Source: Eleginops maclovinus (taxonomy: Eukaryota > Chordata > Actinopteri > Perciformes > Eleginopidae). From it: a stretch of DNA of 64,000 bases. The DNA lies in contig NC_086362.1 in NCBI RefSeq assembly GCF_036324505.1, positions 3,903,043-3,967,042 of the forward strand, read 5' to 3'. Below, one piece after another: positions 53,158 through 64,000 of the stretch. Numbering within the stretch: position 1 is the first letter of the stretch; each line of letters opens with the position of its first letter. The translations under genes and the position numbers were made by a program. Under the pieces are notes generated by a model. The model did not search any database. It was not told the origin of the DNA and worked only from the letters and a program-made list of their open reading frames with translations.

Positions 53158-56100
53158 CACTTTCCTGTATGATGCATTCTAACACCTTTGTGCAGTGTGT
53201 TAGCATGCATGTTGGTCCTAAATCAATCATGCACGCACACATTCCTCAGGTGTCAAGCGTTTTTACTTTTGGACACATGATGTTTAAAGGGGTTCGTAAA
53301 GGTGTTAAATCCACCTTTTGAAGCCTGCTGTGATAGAAAAACGTTGCTGTGGTTACAGTATATGTGTTCCTGTGTCCACATCTGGTACGGTTTTACCACA
53401 CCAAACGTTCCCAACGGTTGAAGAGGAAGATGAACTGTACTGCACATGTTCTTCCTTCCCCCTGAAGTTCATGCCATCCCTTGTTCCCCCTTTCTCTTTT
53501 TTCTCTACTCTCTCGCTCCCCCCTTTTCCTCCTTGGTCCAATGTGGAAAATGCGGCATCACCGAAACCACCAATACTGCCGTCCAAGTCTCCTAAAATAA
53601 AAAAAGTAACCCTACCCTCCTCCTTTATTCCTCTCGTTCCCACTCCAGCTCTCCCTTTCTCTCTGCTTTTACCCTTGCCAAAAGTGCTCCACCCTGCCCG
53701 ACACACAGAAGCGGGAATATGATCCAAATCTTTCTTCCCTAATTCAATTTATATTCTCATATGCGTGCATGTGTCTTCTTGAATCATCCGTCTGTCTCCC
53801 TGCCTCTGTATGTCACCGATCACACCATGAGTGGGTGTGGATGGTAAACAAAATCCCAAGAGACGCAACAGAGAGCCCTTGATTCCATCTGCAAGTCTAC
53901 CACAGAAATCACCAACGTCACACTGCTTCAATCATGTCAATATAATTTACTGCCGTTGGGATTTGACAACTTTGTTTGGGGGCTATAACTGCTGACTGGA
54001 GCTTCTTCTTAAATCAAACACAGGCCATTATGAAAATAATTAAAGCAAAATCCAGCCTGTTTTGGAAATCGTGGAGAAATCGGCTTCACATATATCATAC
54101 AAATCCCCCCCCCCCCCAAACAAAAGTACATCTTACGTACATTTAAGAAGCCCAAACTTAAAGAACTCTTGTTGCCATGGATGAAAAACAATAACAGCTT
54201 GTTGTTATTTGACTTGAGAAGTGAAAATAGAGCTGAGGATAGAATTACTGAGTTAGTATCTTCCATTTTTACACAAAATATATCACTTTCAGCATTTTCC
54301 AGAGAAAGTTTTCCTTATGGTTTAAGAAAGGGAGACCTACCATGACTTCAGTCAGGAATTCCTACATAGTCCTCAGCTCCTTCCCTGCATTTGCTTCCTC
54401 TCTGCATTCTCTTTTTTCCTTGTTGTTTTCAAACAGCCTCCATTAACTCCTTCTTTTTGTCCTTCTTTTTTGTAGGATTTGCGTAAAACCAGTCCTCCTC
54501 TCTTCCCCTCTCACTCTCCGCTATGTTTCCCAGCCTGGGAATGTCCGAGCTGAATTTGTTTCCCCTCCCCTCTCCGTCTGCCCGGCAGTCCCACGCACAC
54601 CCACCTCCCCCATCCCTCCCTCCCTCCCTCCCCTCCAGCTTTCACCTAACAAGAGAGCTACAGTCCCTCTCTGCACTCAAACTTTCCATTTATCCCCCCA
54701 GAGTTACTTTAAATGAATAGACAATGAAAAGCTGTTACCCCACCCATGCTTGCAAAAAATAAACCTCTTATGTTTTATTGTCGGAATCGTTTATTTTTAT
54801 GGGCAGATAATAATTAAGGCTTTTCGTAATCAAGCTTCATTTGACCAATCCCTGAAATGACTCACACAGCTGCAAAAATAGGTTTGTTTCTTTAAATAGA
54901 ACTACATACAGGCTCCAAAACGTGTCATAAAAGCAGAGAAGCGTTAACATTTCACACCAGAACAAACACGTTTTTACACCGTTTTAACAATGGCTTATTT
55001 TTAGCGCGATGGATTGAACTCCAGTAGTGAAGGTTGTAAAATGTTTTCAAAGGACGCCCTACATTCCTTTTGCTGGGTCATTGACATTTTGCCACCCATC
55101 TGATGTTAGACAAGGGTTAAAGGGCCTCTCTAGGGATATAGTATTTCATCTCCATAATGCTGATAAACACGCAGGAGACACATTCTTAAAGGATTGGTTG
55201 AAATTGATGCGGCAGAGGTCAAGATATCATGACTTGTAGTCCCTAGTATGGGTATAGCTTTTTAAAAACTCCAGATACTACATTTCCCAGAATGCAACTC
55301 AATAGCGTGTTTCCTTAGTGAAGAGTTTTCAAATTATTTTCTCTTTTTTTTTTTAACTAAAACAATTGAAAAGTACAAATTTGTTCTTTGGAATGTCAAA
55401 GGAATCGTAGGCCATGACAAATTGTGATTTTTTAATTTATTCTTAAGCAACGGGATATGTGCTAAAACAGCTCTGCATTGACGTTGCCGTGGGGTTTCTA
55501 TGGCGGGAGCGATGTCGTCCATCTAGGCCGAAGCGCTTCCGCTTGAAATTGCAGCCGATCGCTGCAATCAAAGGTCAAATTATGCAAACTTTGACCCAGT
55601 AATCGCTGACCTTTAGACACACAAGCGATCGGATAACAGCTGTATGTAGCGGCGCAAGCTAGCAGACGAGGTATCCATAGCACTGAAACATTACTGGCAG
55701 TTTTCTCCGCACAACCGCACCCGCATATGGTGTGAATGCAGCTTTAGGCTAGCTTGATGGGATCATGAATTAAAATGTCATCTCGGGTTAATCCCAAATA
55801 GTCCCAAAAATAGAGAATATTAATTACTGGCTTGTTTTCCATTTGCAACGTACAGCATTTAACATGTACCTTACACTGTTACCTATGTTATCCATGTGGT
55901 AATGCATTGCAGTTAGACCTGTAGGGGAGATCATTTACATCAGGGATATGGAAACATACTTTTTCCTTCTATATATTATCACATGAAGTCACATTCAAGG
56001 CTTGAGTGGCCCATAGCTCAGTTTTTATTAGGGGTTTTATTGCTCTTCGCCCCATAATCGTGACAAACTGGTACCATTGCTAAATGTAACCCTCTATGGT

Positions 56101-57518
56101 TTGACTGCTGTAATGAGTGAAGGGATAGAGCATCCTCTTGGAAAGCTCAACAGTGCCTCCCTGTGTGTATTGTGTGATAATGCAGTAATGAAAGAGTAGA
56201 GAAGGAAAGCAGTTTGCTGCGGACAGGTGATGCACAGTAGGTTTTTGTCATTGTGGATATTTTGACTTGATTCCAGAACATGACATCAAAGCAGCTCAAT
56301 TTAAACCGTGTGCTTTTCCTCAGAAGGCCTATGAGGAGTCCTCTTTTTTTCCTCATTGTTTCATTCAAAACATTGAAGGATTTTTAAGGGGCATGTTTGT
56401 TTTCAATACCATTTCATCACGTGGCACTCCTGAATGTTTCTCATTTTATCTTTTGTTTCAGTGCTAGAAAAAAGTAATGCCTCAGTACATCCTGTACATA
56501 CCTGGCAAGATGGACAAGAAGAACCAACTAGTTTCTATCTGGGTGTGTTTGTCCATCTCCTGCTAAGTTTATACAATACAGTCCTTAAATACTGATGGGG
56601 TTTCACATGTAATTAAAACTTCCTCACACCCACACGAGACTGCCACACCTAATTCAAGGCATATATGACTTGTAGGAGTATCTCCCTGTCGGCTGTCGGC
56701 TTAATTACGCCTTTTAAAATGCATTGGTTAATCACAGGTTTAACTGGCAGGAGTAAACCACACATGGAAAAGTGGCTTGTATATATAATCGAAGCAGTAG
56801 ATTGACATTTGTTCACGTAGTCATTGTTGTACCGTTCAAAATGACGTTTACTAAATTCAACAAGTCCTTTATTTACACTATGTGCAAAGACTTGCTCATC
56901 AACGTAAATGAGAGAATGACAGCCTCAATTTCCAAGTGTTTTAATGCAGATGTGATGAACATTGCTGCTTGTATTTAACATATATTTTATCTTCCTGCAT
57001 TTCACATCTCCAAGTTCTTTCCCACATTCTGAAACGATATAAAAAGTTCATATTCAGGCAAGGGACTTCTTTATTTTAAATCAGAAAATGCAAAATCGTT
57101 GAATTTAGACCACACACGACGCACAACAGCGTAATTGCAATAACTAGTTTAATGAGATTACAGGACAGTGACTTTCACACAGAGATGAAGAGCATTGAAA
57201 GAATGCATCAGGTGGTTAAGACACGAGGCGGGACCAAGTCACAAGACAAGATTATCTAAAGTTTCGATTCCTAAACACGGCATATTGCCCCCTCCGTCAA
57301 TTTCTTTGTGCAATTTGTTTTTTGCTGACCACAGTATAGATTTTAAACACTTTGACAGAATATTTTTCCAGCCAAGGAAAAGCAGCGCAACCTCTTCATG
57401 GTTTTATTTTTGAATTGGATGCAGTCTGATTGATTTAAAAGAGGAACATGTGAAAGAAGTGTTAATTTGCAGGGGATAAAATGTACATAAGTGGACTCAG
57501 ATATTTGTGGGACTCTTT
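53158..57518. other. Gene-free stretch between arhgef40 and the lectin gene
   Basis: No coding exon is seen on either strand. Contents include a C run near 54107-54118, CCCT repeats near 54615-54632, and at about 55480-55745 a moderately GC-rich block ending in GTGTGAATGCAGCTTTA that may be an old MITE. Confidence 0.45.
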
Positions 57519-57524
57519 TTTATT
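57519..57524 (-). terminator. Candidate polyadenylation signal of the lectin gene
   Basis: AATAAA on the minus strand about 220 bp after the stop codon at 57745, a reasonable 3' UTR length. No nearer AATAAA was noticed. Confidence 0.45.
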
Positions 57525-57744
57525 GACTTTTTAAATTTCAGAAGGTATCAAGGGTTGTCAGGTCCAAAGGCTGACGTCCAAGTACATTTACAAGTCCTTA
57601 ATCGATTCACAAAATTCATGACTCTAGTCTGACGAGTTTGAGTCCACACCCCTGTCTTGGCTAATCTATTTATGCACACGTGCAGAAAGTTTAAAATCAC
57701 TCTTTCTATCTTCAAAATACAGCTTCCAATATAGTTGTCCCTGA

Positions 57745-60700
57745 CTAAAGGCTTGTGTCTGTGCTGGTGCTGTAGAAGTACACTCTCTTGGCTCCCAGCT
57801 CAGCACCTGAAGGACAGAAAGAGCAGGTGAAGTTACTGATGTGATGTACAACACATGCTGCAGGATGTGAGGTGTTCCCTCCCCCTACCTGATTGGCAGA
57901 TGAAGTTGAGGGGCTCCTCACAAGGCCGGCCCCCCCACAAGTGGAGCCCTCCTCCATCCACGCCTCCGCACGGGCTGGGGCTATGGAAAAAGTCGGTGTT
58001 TTGCTGCCATTTGGTGAACTTCATGGAATCACCGGACATCCAGAACCAAGTCGAGTCACTTAAGTATCTGCCAAGAAGATTTACTTTAAGGACGCTATCG
58101 GTACTAAAAGAGAGATGTTTTAACATGTTTAAATAGTTTTAGCTTTATAGTGGTAGTTATATTTACAGCTACCATTATTTTTTAATTCTTAAGATTGTTA
58201 ATGTTAAATGAAAAGTGAAAAGACCCTTCTTTGTCCGAACAACAGTCAAAAAACCCACATTTATTCCATTAAAAAAGAATTGAAACACAGAAAAGCAGTT
58301 AATCCTCACATTTCCAAATGTTATCAGTCACTTCCTTTATCAAACAGTTAAAACAATTCATTGCCAAATGAGTTGCTGTCAAATCAATGAATTGACTGCT
58401 AGTTTCAGCTCTAATGCTACATTTGGTTGGTCCGCGGGGGTGTGGCATCAGCGAGAGCTGTTTCCAAAGCATCCATGCATGTCTTGTTTCAGAACATTAG
58501 CAAAGCAAATATTTGGCTTCAGGACCTGTGTGTTTTGAGTATGTACATTTGCAAAATTGAAATCGTTAAGACAAAAGAGCAGGGAGGGGCCCCTATTCCA
58601 GGTGCTTGGACCTTAAAACCTTTGAAAAACTGTGAAAGAGGATTCTTAAAGAGGCCATTATGTACAAATAAGAACTCCAACCAGATAATTGACACTATTA
58701 TGTTGTGATTGGTTGTTTTTAAGTGATACACCGAGCACCCTTGGAGTACCTGCGCAACCCCAGCCACACGTAATCTGTGAGGGGGAAAGAACTGCGGCCG
58801 AGCAGCGCCTCCACCTCGCTCTGCTCCTCCTGGCTGCGGATGCTAAGCAGATCCCAGTGGTGGCGTCTGCAGTAGAACAGAGCGTCAGACCAGCAGAGCC
58901 TTTCTCCCACCACCGTCACTTCCCTGCCGCCCAGCATCATGCTCACAGTGGGAGGTGGAGGAGGAGGGACAACTTCTGGCACTGCAGAGAAAGAATGTGG
59001 TTAGGTTTTGAGTTGGCCCAATCCCTGTTGGATGAAGGCATGACTCGATCTAAACTAGTCGGAGGAGTTTTGGTTTCAAAATGGAAAAGGAGTAAACATT
59101 GAAAGCCACAGAGTCAGTGCTTGGCCTTGATGACAACAAGTCAACAATCCACATCTATTATCTGATGTAATAACCTTTGAGTGAAAGAATACAAATCTTT
59201 TAATTTGGTTGTCAGCTAACGTTGTTGCCACAAAGATAACTTGGCATTTGTCACAGCTTGCTTTAGAAGCGATCAATAGCTATTAAAATGTATTAACACT
59301 TTTTTTTTTTAGCTAGTTCTGTTTCTTGTTTGACTTCCATTTACAGCTCAAGGACCGTACCTGTCAGAGTAGCAAAGACCTCCACTCCGCAAAGTGTCAA
59401 AGACGTCCAAAGTCCTGATTTGCTCACTATGATGTAGCGGCCCTGCATGCCGCCACACTCCAATGTGTACGTTGGTGAATTCGACGAGATATCACCACAC
59501 CTGATGGCGTGAGAGAAAAACAATGACGACTACCGTTACTAACCCCTGTCCAAACATTAAGCTCATATTTTAGGAACAATTTCACTAAAAATGTAAATGG
59601 AGATGCTGAATTATGCTGCAAAATCAAACGACACTAATTTTGCAGTTGTTAATATTACGCCTCACCTGGTGTTGTAGGTTTTTTGTTCAGAGTTCCCGAT
59701 CCAGATCTCTGCCCCTTGAATGTTGGATGACATTCTGTCTCGTCTGCTGGTGATGGTGACGGCACTAACATTGTGCTCAGCGGACAAGTCTACACTCCAC
59801 CAGGGATTGGTAGAGTCGATACTACTACAGCATCCAGCAAAATAATTCCCACCTCTACGTCCACTGACAGCATTAGAAGCAGGCTCATTGAAAAGGTTGC
59901 AACATTGTTTTGTTGGTTTCAATAAGGCCACGTCTTGTAGAGGTTCCACTAAAGTGAAAAAAAAAGAGACCCGAATGAAAATCAGACTGTTGTGTTTCAA
60001 TGAATCAAAGCTAGACAGTAACAGATGTACCTGCCAGGACACCGTACACCTCCACTTCACACAGGGTGAGGGTCTTCATATTCCCGGGGATAATAACATT
60101 CACAAAGCGCCCCTCCATGCTGCCTCCATCACAGTGGAAGGTGGAGGTTTTACCCGCTCTGATGTGGGGGATGGAGGTACACCTGACAGTGGAGGGAGTA
60201 GGGGGAATATTAGTCAGTAGTTCCATGTCCACATTTTTAAGCCTTAATTTGAATTGAAATGCTTTTTTTCATGAAGTTCTTGCAATTAATGCTGAACATA
60301 TACATGGCAACAGATGCCAGACCTTTGCTAGAAGCAGATCTCAGTAAGTTTTATTTGATTCTTATTTGCAGCATCTAGCAAATAAGCTAGCTTGCATCAT
60401 TTTAAATGACTGATACATGTGATACAAATGGCTATAACTCCAGGACAGGATAGGTTGCTGTGTGGTAAAACTGGATTATTACTGCTCTGATAACTCTTAA
60501 GTATACTTTAAGGGCATGTCCTGAATTTCTCTACAATACCTGGGGTTGTTGTTTCCGTTGTTCTCCAGTGAGTTCCCGATTCGGATCTCTGCTCCATCCA
60601 GTCTCTCAGCACAGCAGTCTCCCCTGTTGGTGACTTTGACAGATGTGACAATAAATGTTCTTCGCAGGTCCACCCTCCACCACGGGCCGATCTGGTTATC

Positions 60701-61900
60701 AACGGTGTGGCTACAAAACCCATTGGTGTAGTATGAGTTTCGTCTCCCATCGATGGCTTTGGAAGCAGTGGCGAAGGAGAGCGTTGATGACTGTGTGGCT
60801 TCTCCTTTCAGTGCCACGTTGGCTACAGGATTAGCTGGAAACAAAAATATATGGATGGTTAGATTGACTTGTAATGGTATCATTGCAATGATGCACCAAG
60901 TGATAATTGAAGGCGTGAGTGATTATTGACAGGGTGGCCAGAGCTGGATAAAAAGGAGCTTTAAAATGCACTATTTACATTATATTTCAAATATCCTTAC
61001 CATGGCTTACAGTGAACACCTCAACTTCACAGAGACTCAGAACCTTCTTGCTTCCTGGGAGAAGAACAGTGACGTAGCGTCCCTCTGAAGCGCTGCATGA
61101 AAAGTAGAATGTGCGTCCGGCCGGGATGTGAGAGATGATTGCACACCTTCACGAGGAGAAGGAAAAAAAGTGAGATACAGAATATTTTTCTAATCAAAAT
61201 GACAAATGCATTAACCAGTTCAAGCTGTTTCACCTGAATTTGTTGGTGTTTTCAGTCTCCATTGGGTTTCCAATCCAGATTTCGGCCCCGTCCAGACTGC
61301 TTGCGTTTTCACCCCTGTTGGTTATCGTTACGGCTGATATTTTGTACACATTCTCTAAGTCGACCCTCCACCAAGGATCAGACTCTTCTTTGCTGAGGGT
61401 ACAGGATCTCGTTTCAGGTTTCAGGTCTTTGTTCCCATCGACGGCCCCACTAGCAGAATCAAAGTCGCTGCCTTCTGAGGACTGGGAAGCTTTTTTGTTA
61501 AGTGCCACATTATTGAGAAGTTTACCTGCCAGTGCTCCAGATATCAGCATTAGGGAAATTCCTGCAATGATGAGACTATACAGTTAGAGGTGTACTAGGT
61601 TTTCTCTCTACCAAGAAATGACACACAGAACCATAATTTCTGCATATGAGCATGTGCATTTGTTAAAAAAGCACCCACTATATATTTATATTCTGAATAG
61701 TTGTTTATTGCTCTATTAAATCTCTGAATTCTATATTGATAACATGTAGATCATCTGACCTTGAGAACTACCTTTAAACCTGAAATTGTTCTAAAAATTG
61801 GAAATGAAATACCATATTACATTTTTAAAAGTATGATATGATGTAATTTAAGGTACGTTGACTTACCAATCGGGATCCAGATGTACTGATTCGGATTCAT
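57745..61900 (-). CDS. Secreted lectin: three F-type (fucolectin) domains plus a C-type lectin domain
   Basis: Probably an extracellular glycan-binding, innate-immunity type protein. Exons (all complement): 61867-61900 (ATG at 61900), 61234-61561, 61001-61146, 60540-60834, 60031-60182, 59666-59948, 59361-59500, 58750-58981, 57889-58067 and 57745-57806 (TAG). All junctions are GT-AG and phases agree, giving 616 residues. Residues 1-24 form a signal peptide (hydrophobic WIPIGISLMLISGALAG). F-type domains lie at about 26-166, 170-318 and 319-459, each with the PWW(R/S)VDL core, a GAEI(W/R)IGN strand and a LCxVEV(F/Y) end. A proline linker (PEVVPPPPPPTV) leads to the C-type domain at about 470-596 (WLGL, CEEPLNFIC), then a 20-residue hydrophilic tail. 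There is no transmembrane helix. Tandem F-type lectins are known in teleosts; I do not know a standard symbol for this combination. Confidence 0.93.
57889..58981 (-). other. C-type lectin domain of the lectin gene
   Basis: Exons 58750-58981 and 57889-58067. The pattern LCWSDALFYCRRHHWDLLSI, VWLGLRR, WFWMSGDSMKFTKW, PCGGV and CEEPLNFIC is typical of the fold. It lacks an EPN or QPD tripeptide, and the WND position reads WGGRPC. Calcium-dependent mannose or galactose binding is therefore not expected. Confidence 0.85.
59361..59948 (-). other. Third F-type lectin domain, degenerate binding site
   Basis: Two exons (59666-59948 and 59361-59500). The core is kept (PWWSVDL, GAEIWIGN, LTLCGVEVF), but the His position is Ser, the CC pair is Arg-Met and the second Arg is Asn; Arg and Asp of the R-x-D triplet remain. 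Extra cysteine pairs (KQCCN, AGCCSS) appear instead. Fucose binding is unlikely, and another ligand or a structural role is possible. Confidence 0.8.
60031..60834 (-). other. Second F-type lectin domain, binding signature intact
   Basis: Two exons (60540-60834 and 60031-60182). It has His in FCSHTVD, then NRGDCCAERLDGAEIRIGN containing Arg-Gly-Asp, the vicinal cysteines and the second Arg. The loop between His and the first Arg is one residue longer than the textbook spacing of 26. Of the three domains this is the only one expected to bind fucose in the eel-agglutinin manner. Confidence 0.85.
61001..61561 (-). other. First F-type lectin domain of the lectin gene
   Basis: Two exons (61234-61561 and 61001-61146) are joined in phase 2. 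The fold core is intact: NVALNKKASQSS, PWWRVDL, LDGAEIWIGN and LSLCEVEVF. The fucose-binding signature of the family (His, then Arg-x-Asp with four residues to Arg/Lys) is damaged. The His position is Leu (SCTLS), the Asp is Glu (NRGEN), the second Arg is Leu, and the usual adjacent cysteine pair is absent. It is probably not a classical fucose binder. Confidence 0.8.
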
Positions 61901-62270
61901 GGCTCCCAGAGTCGAGGTAAAAATAATCGTAATGAAAATCTAGTTGACGCTGAAACCCCAACTAGCGTATAGACTTCCTTTCTTTGTAGTTTTCCTTCGA
62001 GCATTACCAATCACATACTGAACTGGATCATTTGTTTTAGTACAAGAGAACTTGTAAATTTGCAGTGATCTTTGCATGAAGCAAAAAACACCCAAATGCA
62101 CATCTGCGTGATGCAAACAACTGCCTCTTTGTTTTCATCAACAACGATGATTCATTTGTTTTTCATGTTTTAAAAGTAATTATTTCCTCTCAACAATTTG
62201 ACCAGTATTTATTATTAAGAAAATTGACATTTAGGTTTACGTATAGATATGTTTTGTCTTATCATGTATT
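61901..62270. other. Upstream region of the lectin gene
   Basis: This is the promoter side of the lectin gene, about 370 bp between its start codon and the Tc1 element. It is AT-rich. No TATA box or other site could be assigned with confidence. Confidence 0.4.
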
Positions 62271-62272
62271 TA

Positions 62273-62471
62273 CAGTGGGGCAAAAAAGTATTTAGTCAGC
62301 CACCAATTGTGCAAGTTCTCCCATTTAAAAAGATGAGAGAGGCCTGTAATTTTTATCATAGGTATACCTCAACTATGAGAGACAAAATGAGAAAAAATAT
62401 CCAGGAAATCACATTGTAGGATTTTTAATGAATTTATTTTCAAATGATTGTGGAAAATAAGTATTTGGTCA
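62273..62471 (+). repeat. Left terminal inverted repeat of the Tc1-like element
   Basis: Outer end CAGTGGGGCAAAAAAGTATT; inner motif AAGTATTTGGTCA ends at 62471. It matches the inverted right repeat apart from a few substitutions and a diverged segment before the inner motif. Confidence 0.9.
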
Positions 62472-62487
62472 ATAACAAAAGTTCATC

Positions 62488-63510
62488 TCAATACTTTGTT
62501 ATATACCCTTTGTTGGCAATGACAGAGGTCAAACGTTTTCTGTAAGTCTTCACTAGGTTTTCACACACTGTTGCTGGTATTTTGGCCCATTCCTCCATGC
62601 AGATCTCCTCTAAAGCAGTGATGTTTTGGGGCTGTCGCTGGGCAACACAGACTTTCAACTCCCTCCAAAGATTTTCTATGGGGTTGAGATCTGGAGACTG
62701 GCTAGGCCACTCCAGGACCTTGAAATGCTTCTTACGAAGCCACTCCTTCGTTGCCCTGGCGGTGTGTTTGGGATCATTGTCATGCTGAAAGACCCAGCCG
62801 CGCTTCATCTTCAGTGCCCTTGCTGATGGAAGGAGGTTTTCACTCCAAATCGCACGATACATGGCTCCATTCATTCTTTCCTTTCCACGGATCAGTCGTC
62901 CTGGTCCCTTTGCAGAAAAACAGCCCCAAAGCATGATGTTTCCACCCCCATGCTTCACAGTAGGTATGGTGTTCTTTGGATGCAACTCTGCATTCTTTCT
63001 CCTCCAAACACGACGAGTTGAGTTTTTACCAAAAAGTTCTATTTTGGTTTCATCTGACCATATGACATTCTCCCAATCCTCTTCTGGATCATCCAAATGC
63101 CCTCTAGCAAACTTCAGACGGGCCTGGACATGTACTGGCTTAAGCAGGGGGACACGTCTGGAACTGCAGGATTTAAGTCCCTGGCGGCGTAGTGTGTTAC
63201 TGATGGTAGCCTCTGTTACTTTGGTCCCAGCTCTCTGCAGGTCATTCACTAGGTCCCCCCTTGTGGTTCTGGGATTTTTGCTCAGCGTTCTTGTGATCAT
63301 TTTGACCCCACGGGGTGAGATCTTGCGTGGAGCCCCAGATCGAGGGAGATTAGCAGTGGTCTTGTATGTCTTCCATTTTCTAATAATTGCTCCCACAGTT
63401 GATTTCTTCACACCAAGCTGCTTACCTATTGCAGATTCAGTTTTCCCAGCCTGGTGCAGGTCTACAATTTTGTCTCTGGTCTCCTTTGACAGCTCTTTGG
63501 TCTTGGCCAT
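62488..63510 (-). CDS. Tc1-family transposase, apparently intact
   Basis: Cut-and-paste DNA transposase of 340 residues, the standard length for Tc1 elements. There is no stop or frameshift. The N-terminal paired-like helix-turn-helix region (about residues 1-110) includes [19 protein letters not shown] and the basic RSGAPRK stretch. The catalytic domain has the DD34E triad: Asp153 (WSDETK), Asp244 (QHDNDPKHT) and Glu279 (PIENLW). A glycine-rich box ([11 protein letters not shown]) lies between the first two. The single exon and complete triad imply it could encode an active enzyme; activity is inference. The single transcription unit opposes nothing nearby. Confidence 0.95.
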   Translation of the reverse strand: MAKTKELSKETRDKIVDLHQAGKTESAIGKQLGVKKSTVGAIIRKWKTYKTTANLPRSGAPRKISPRGVKMITRTLSKNPRTTRGDLVNDLQRAGTKVTEATISNTLRRQGLKSCSSRRVPLLKPVHVQARLKFARGHLDDPEEDWENVIWSDETKIELFGKNSTRRVWRRKNAELHPKNTIPTVKHGGGNIMLWGCFSAKGPGRLIRGKERMNGAMYRAIWSENLLPSARALKMKRGWVFQHDNDPKHTARATKEWLRKKHFKVLEWPSQSPDLNPIENLWRELKVCVAQRQPQNITALEEICMEEWAKIPATVCENLVKTYRKRLTSVIANKGYITKY

Positions 63511-63676
63511 AGTGGAGTTTGGAGTATGACTGTTTGAGGTTGTGGACAGGTGTCTTTTATACTGATAACGAGTTCAAAAAGGTGCCATTAATACAGGTAA
63601 CGAGTGGAGGACAGAGGAGCCTCTTAAAGAAGAAGTTACAGGTCTGTGGGAGCCAGAAATCTTGCTTGTTTGTAGG

Positions 63677-63876
63677 TGACCAAATACTTATTTTACCGAG
63701 GAATTTACCAATTAATTCATTAAAAATCCTACAATGTGATTTCCTGGATTTTGTTTTCTCATTCTGTCTCTCATAGTTGAGGTATAACTATGATAACAAT
63801 TACAGGCCTCTCTCATCTTTTTAAATGGGAGACCTTGCACAATTGGTGGCTGACTAAATACTTTTTTGCCCCACTG
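63677..63876 (-). repeat. Right terminal inverted repeat of the Tc1-like element
   Basis: The inverted partner of 62273-62471. The inner motif TGACCAAATACTTATTT starts at 63677. Confidence 0.9.
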
Positions 63877-63878
63877 TA

Positions 63879-64000
63879 TATTCAGCGTGCAAAATAATCA
63901 AAAAGGAAAAAGTAGTTTGTCTACCAGCTTGAGTGATCAGCCTACAGTGTTTGTTCATCACACAACTATTTTAGGAAATCAAGTTGGACAATTTTAAAAT
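63879..64000. other. Right flank
   Basis: About 120 bp of AT-rich sequence beyond the transposon. I see nothing in it. Confidence 0.5.

Larger units (their letters stand above)
62273..63876 (-). mobile_element. Full-length Tc1-like DNA transposon
   Basis: A 1,604-bp element flanked by TA on both sides (62271-62272 and 63877-63878), the Tc1/mariner target duplication. The ends are CAGTGGGGCAAAAAAGTATT and its inverted copy. The inverted repeats are about 200 bp each with only a few mismatches, and an inner repeat of the end-like motif AAATAAGTATTTGGTCA sits at the inside edge of each (IR/DR organisation). The transposase gene between them is uninterrupted. It lies upstream of the lectin gene. 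Confidence 0.95.

Noticed and set aside
62861..63529. 222-codon plus-strand open frame
   Set aside because: It is the antisense shadow of the Tc1 transposase gene.

Overview
The window is vertebrate nuclear DNA, almost certainly from a ray-finned (percomorph-like) fish. Genes are split by GT-AG introns and are spaced by long gene-free stretches. CA/GT, ATCT and CTG microsatellites are abundant. The interspersed repeats (Tc1-like transposon, small TIR elements, tRNA-derived SINEs) are of types common in teleosts. All three protein-coding genes lie on the minus strand, so they read from high to low coordinates.

Layout. (1) <1-4971: a C2H2 zinc-finger gene, best matched to znf219 (relative of znf536). 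Its 3' part runs off the left edge, and it carries a 26-glutamine tract. (2) 4972-24748: about 20 kb with no convincing gene, made of microsatellite clusters, transposon remnants and possible regulatory DNA. (3) 24749-47391: arhgef40 (Solo), a RhoGEF. I could join 25 exons in a continuous reading frame of 1,729 codons plus stop, with CRAL-TRIO-like, spectrin-like, DH and PH regions. (4) 47392-57518: about 10 kb with no supported gene. (5) 57745-61900: a complete ten-exon gene for a secreted 616-residue lectin with three F-type (fucolectin) domains followed by one C-type lectin domain. (6) 62273-63876: a full-length Tc1-like transposon with an intact 340-codon transposase, TIRs and TA target duplication.

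The znf219-arhgef40 linkage matches the neighbourhood I recall from human 14q11.2, which supports both names. The three genes are not an operon or pathway. ZNF219 is a nuclear transcription regulator, ARHGEF40 a cytoskeletal Rho activator, and the lectin an extracellular probable glycan-binding protein.

The most unusual item is the lectin. Three F-type domains and a C-type domain are all encoded by exon pairs with the same 1-2-1 intron phases. Only the middle F-type domain keeps the full fucose-binding signature, and the C-type domain lacks the usual calcium/sugar motifs. Other points of interest are a probable GC-AG intron in arhgef40, a roughly 150-bp CA repeat abutting a splice donor in its PH region, and the apparently undamaged Tc1 element.

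Identifications rest on reading the translations and on remembered family features. No database search was run. Repeat family names are deliberately general.
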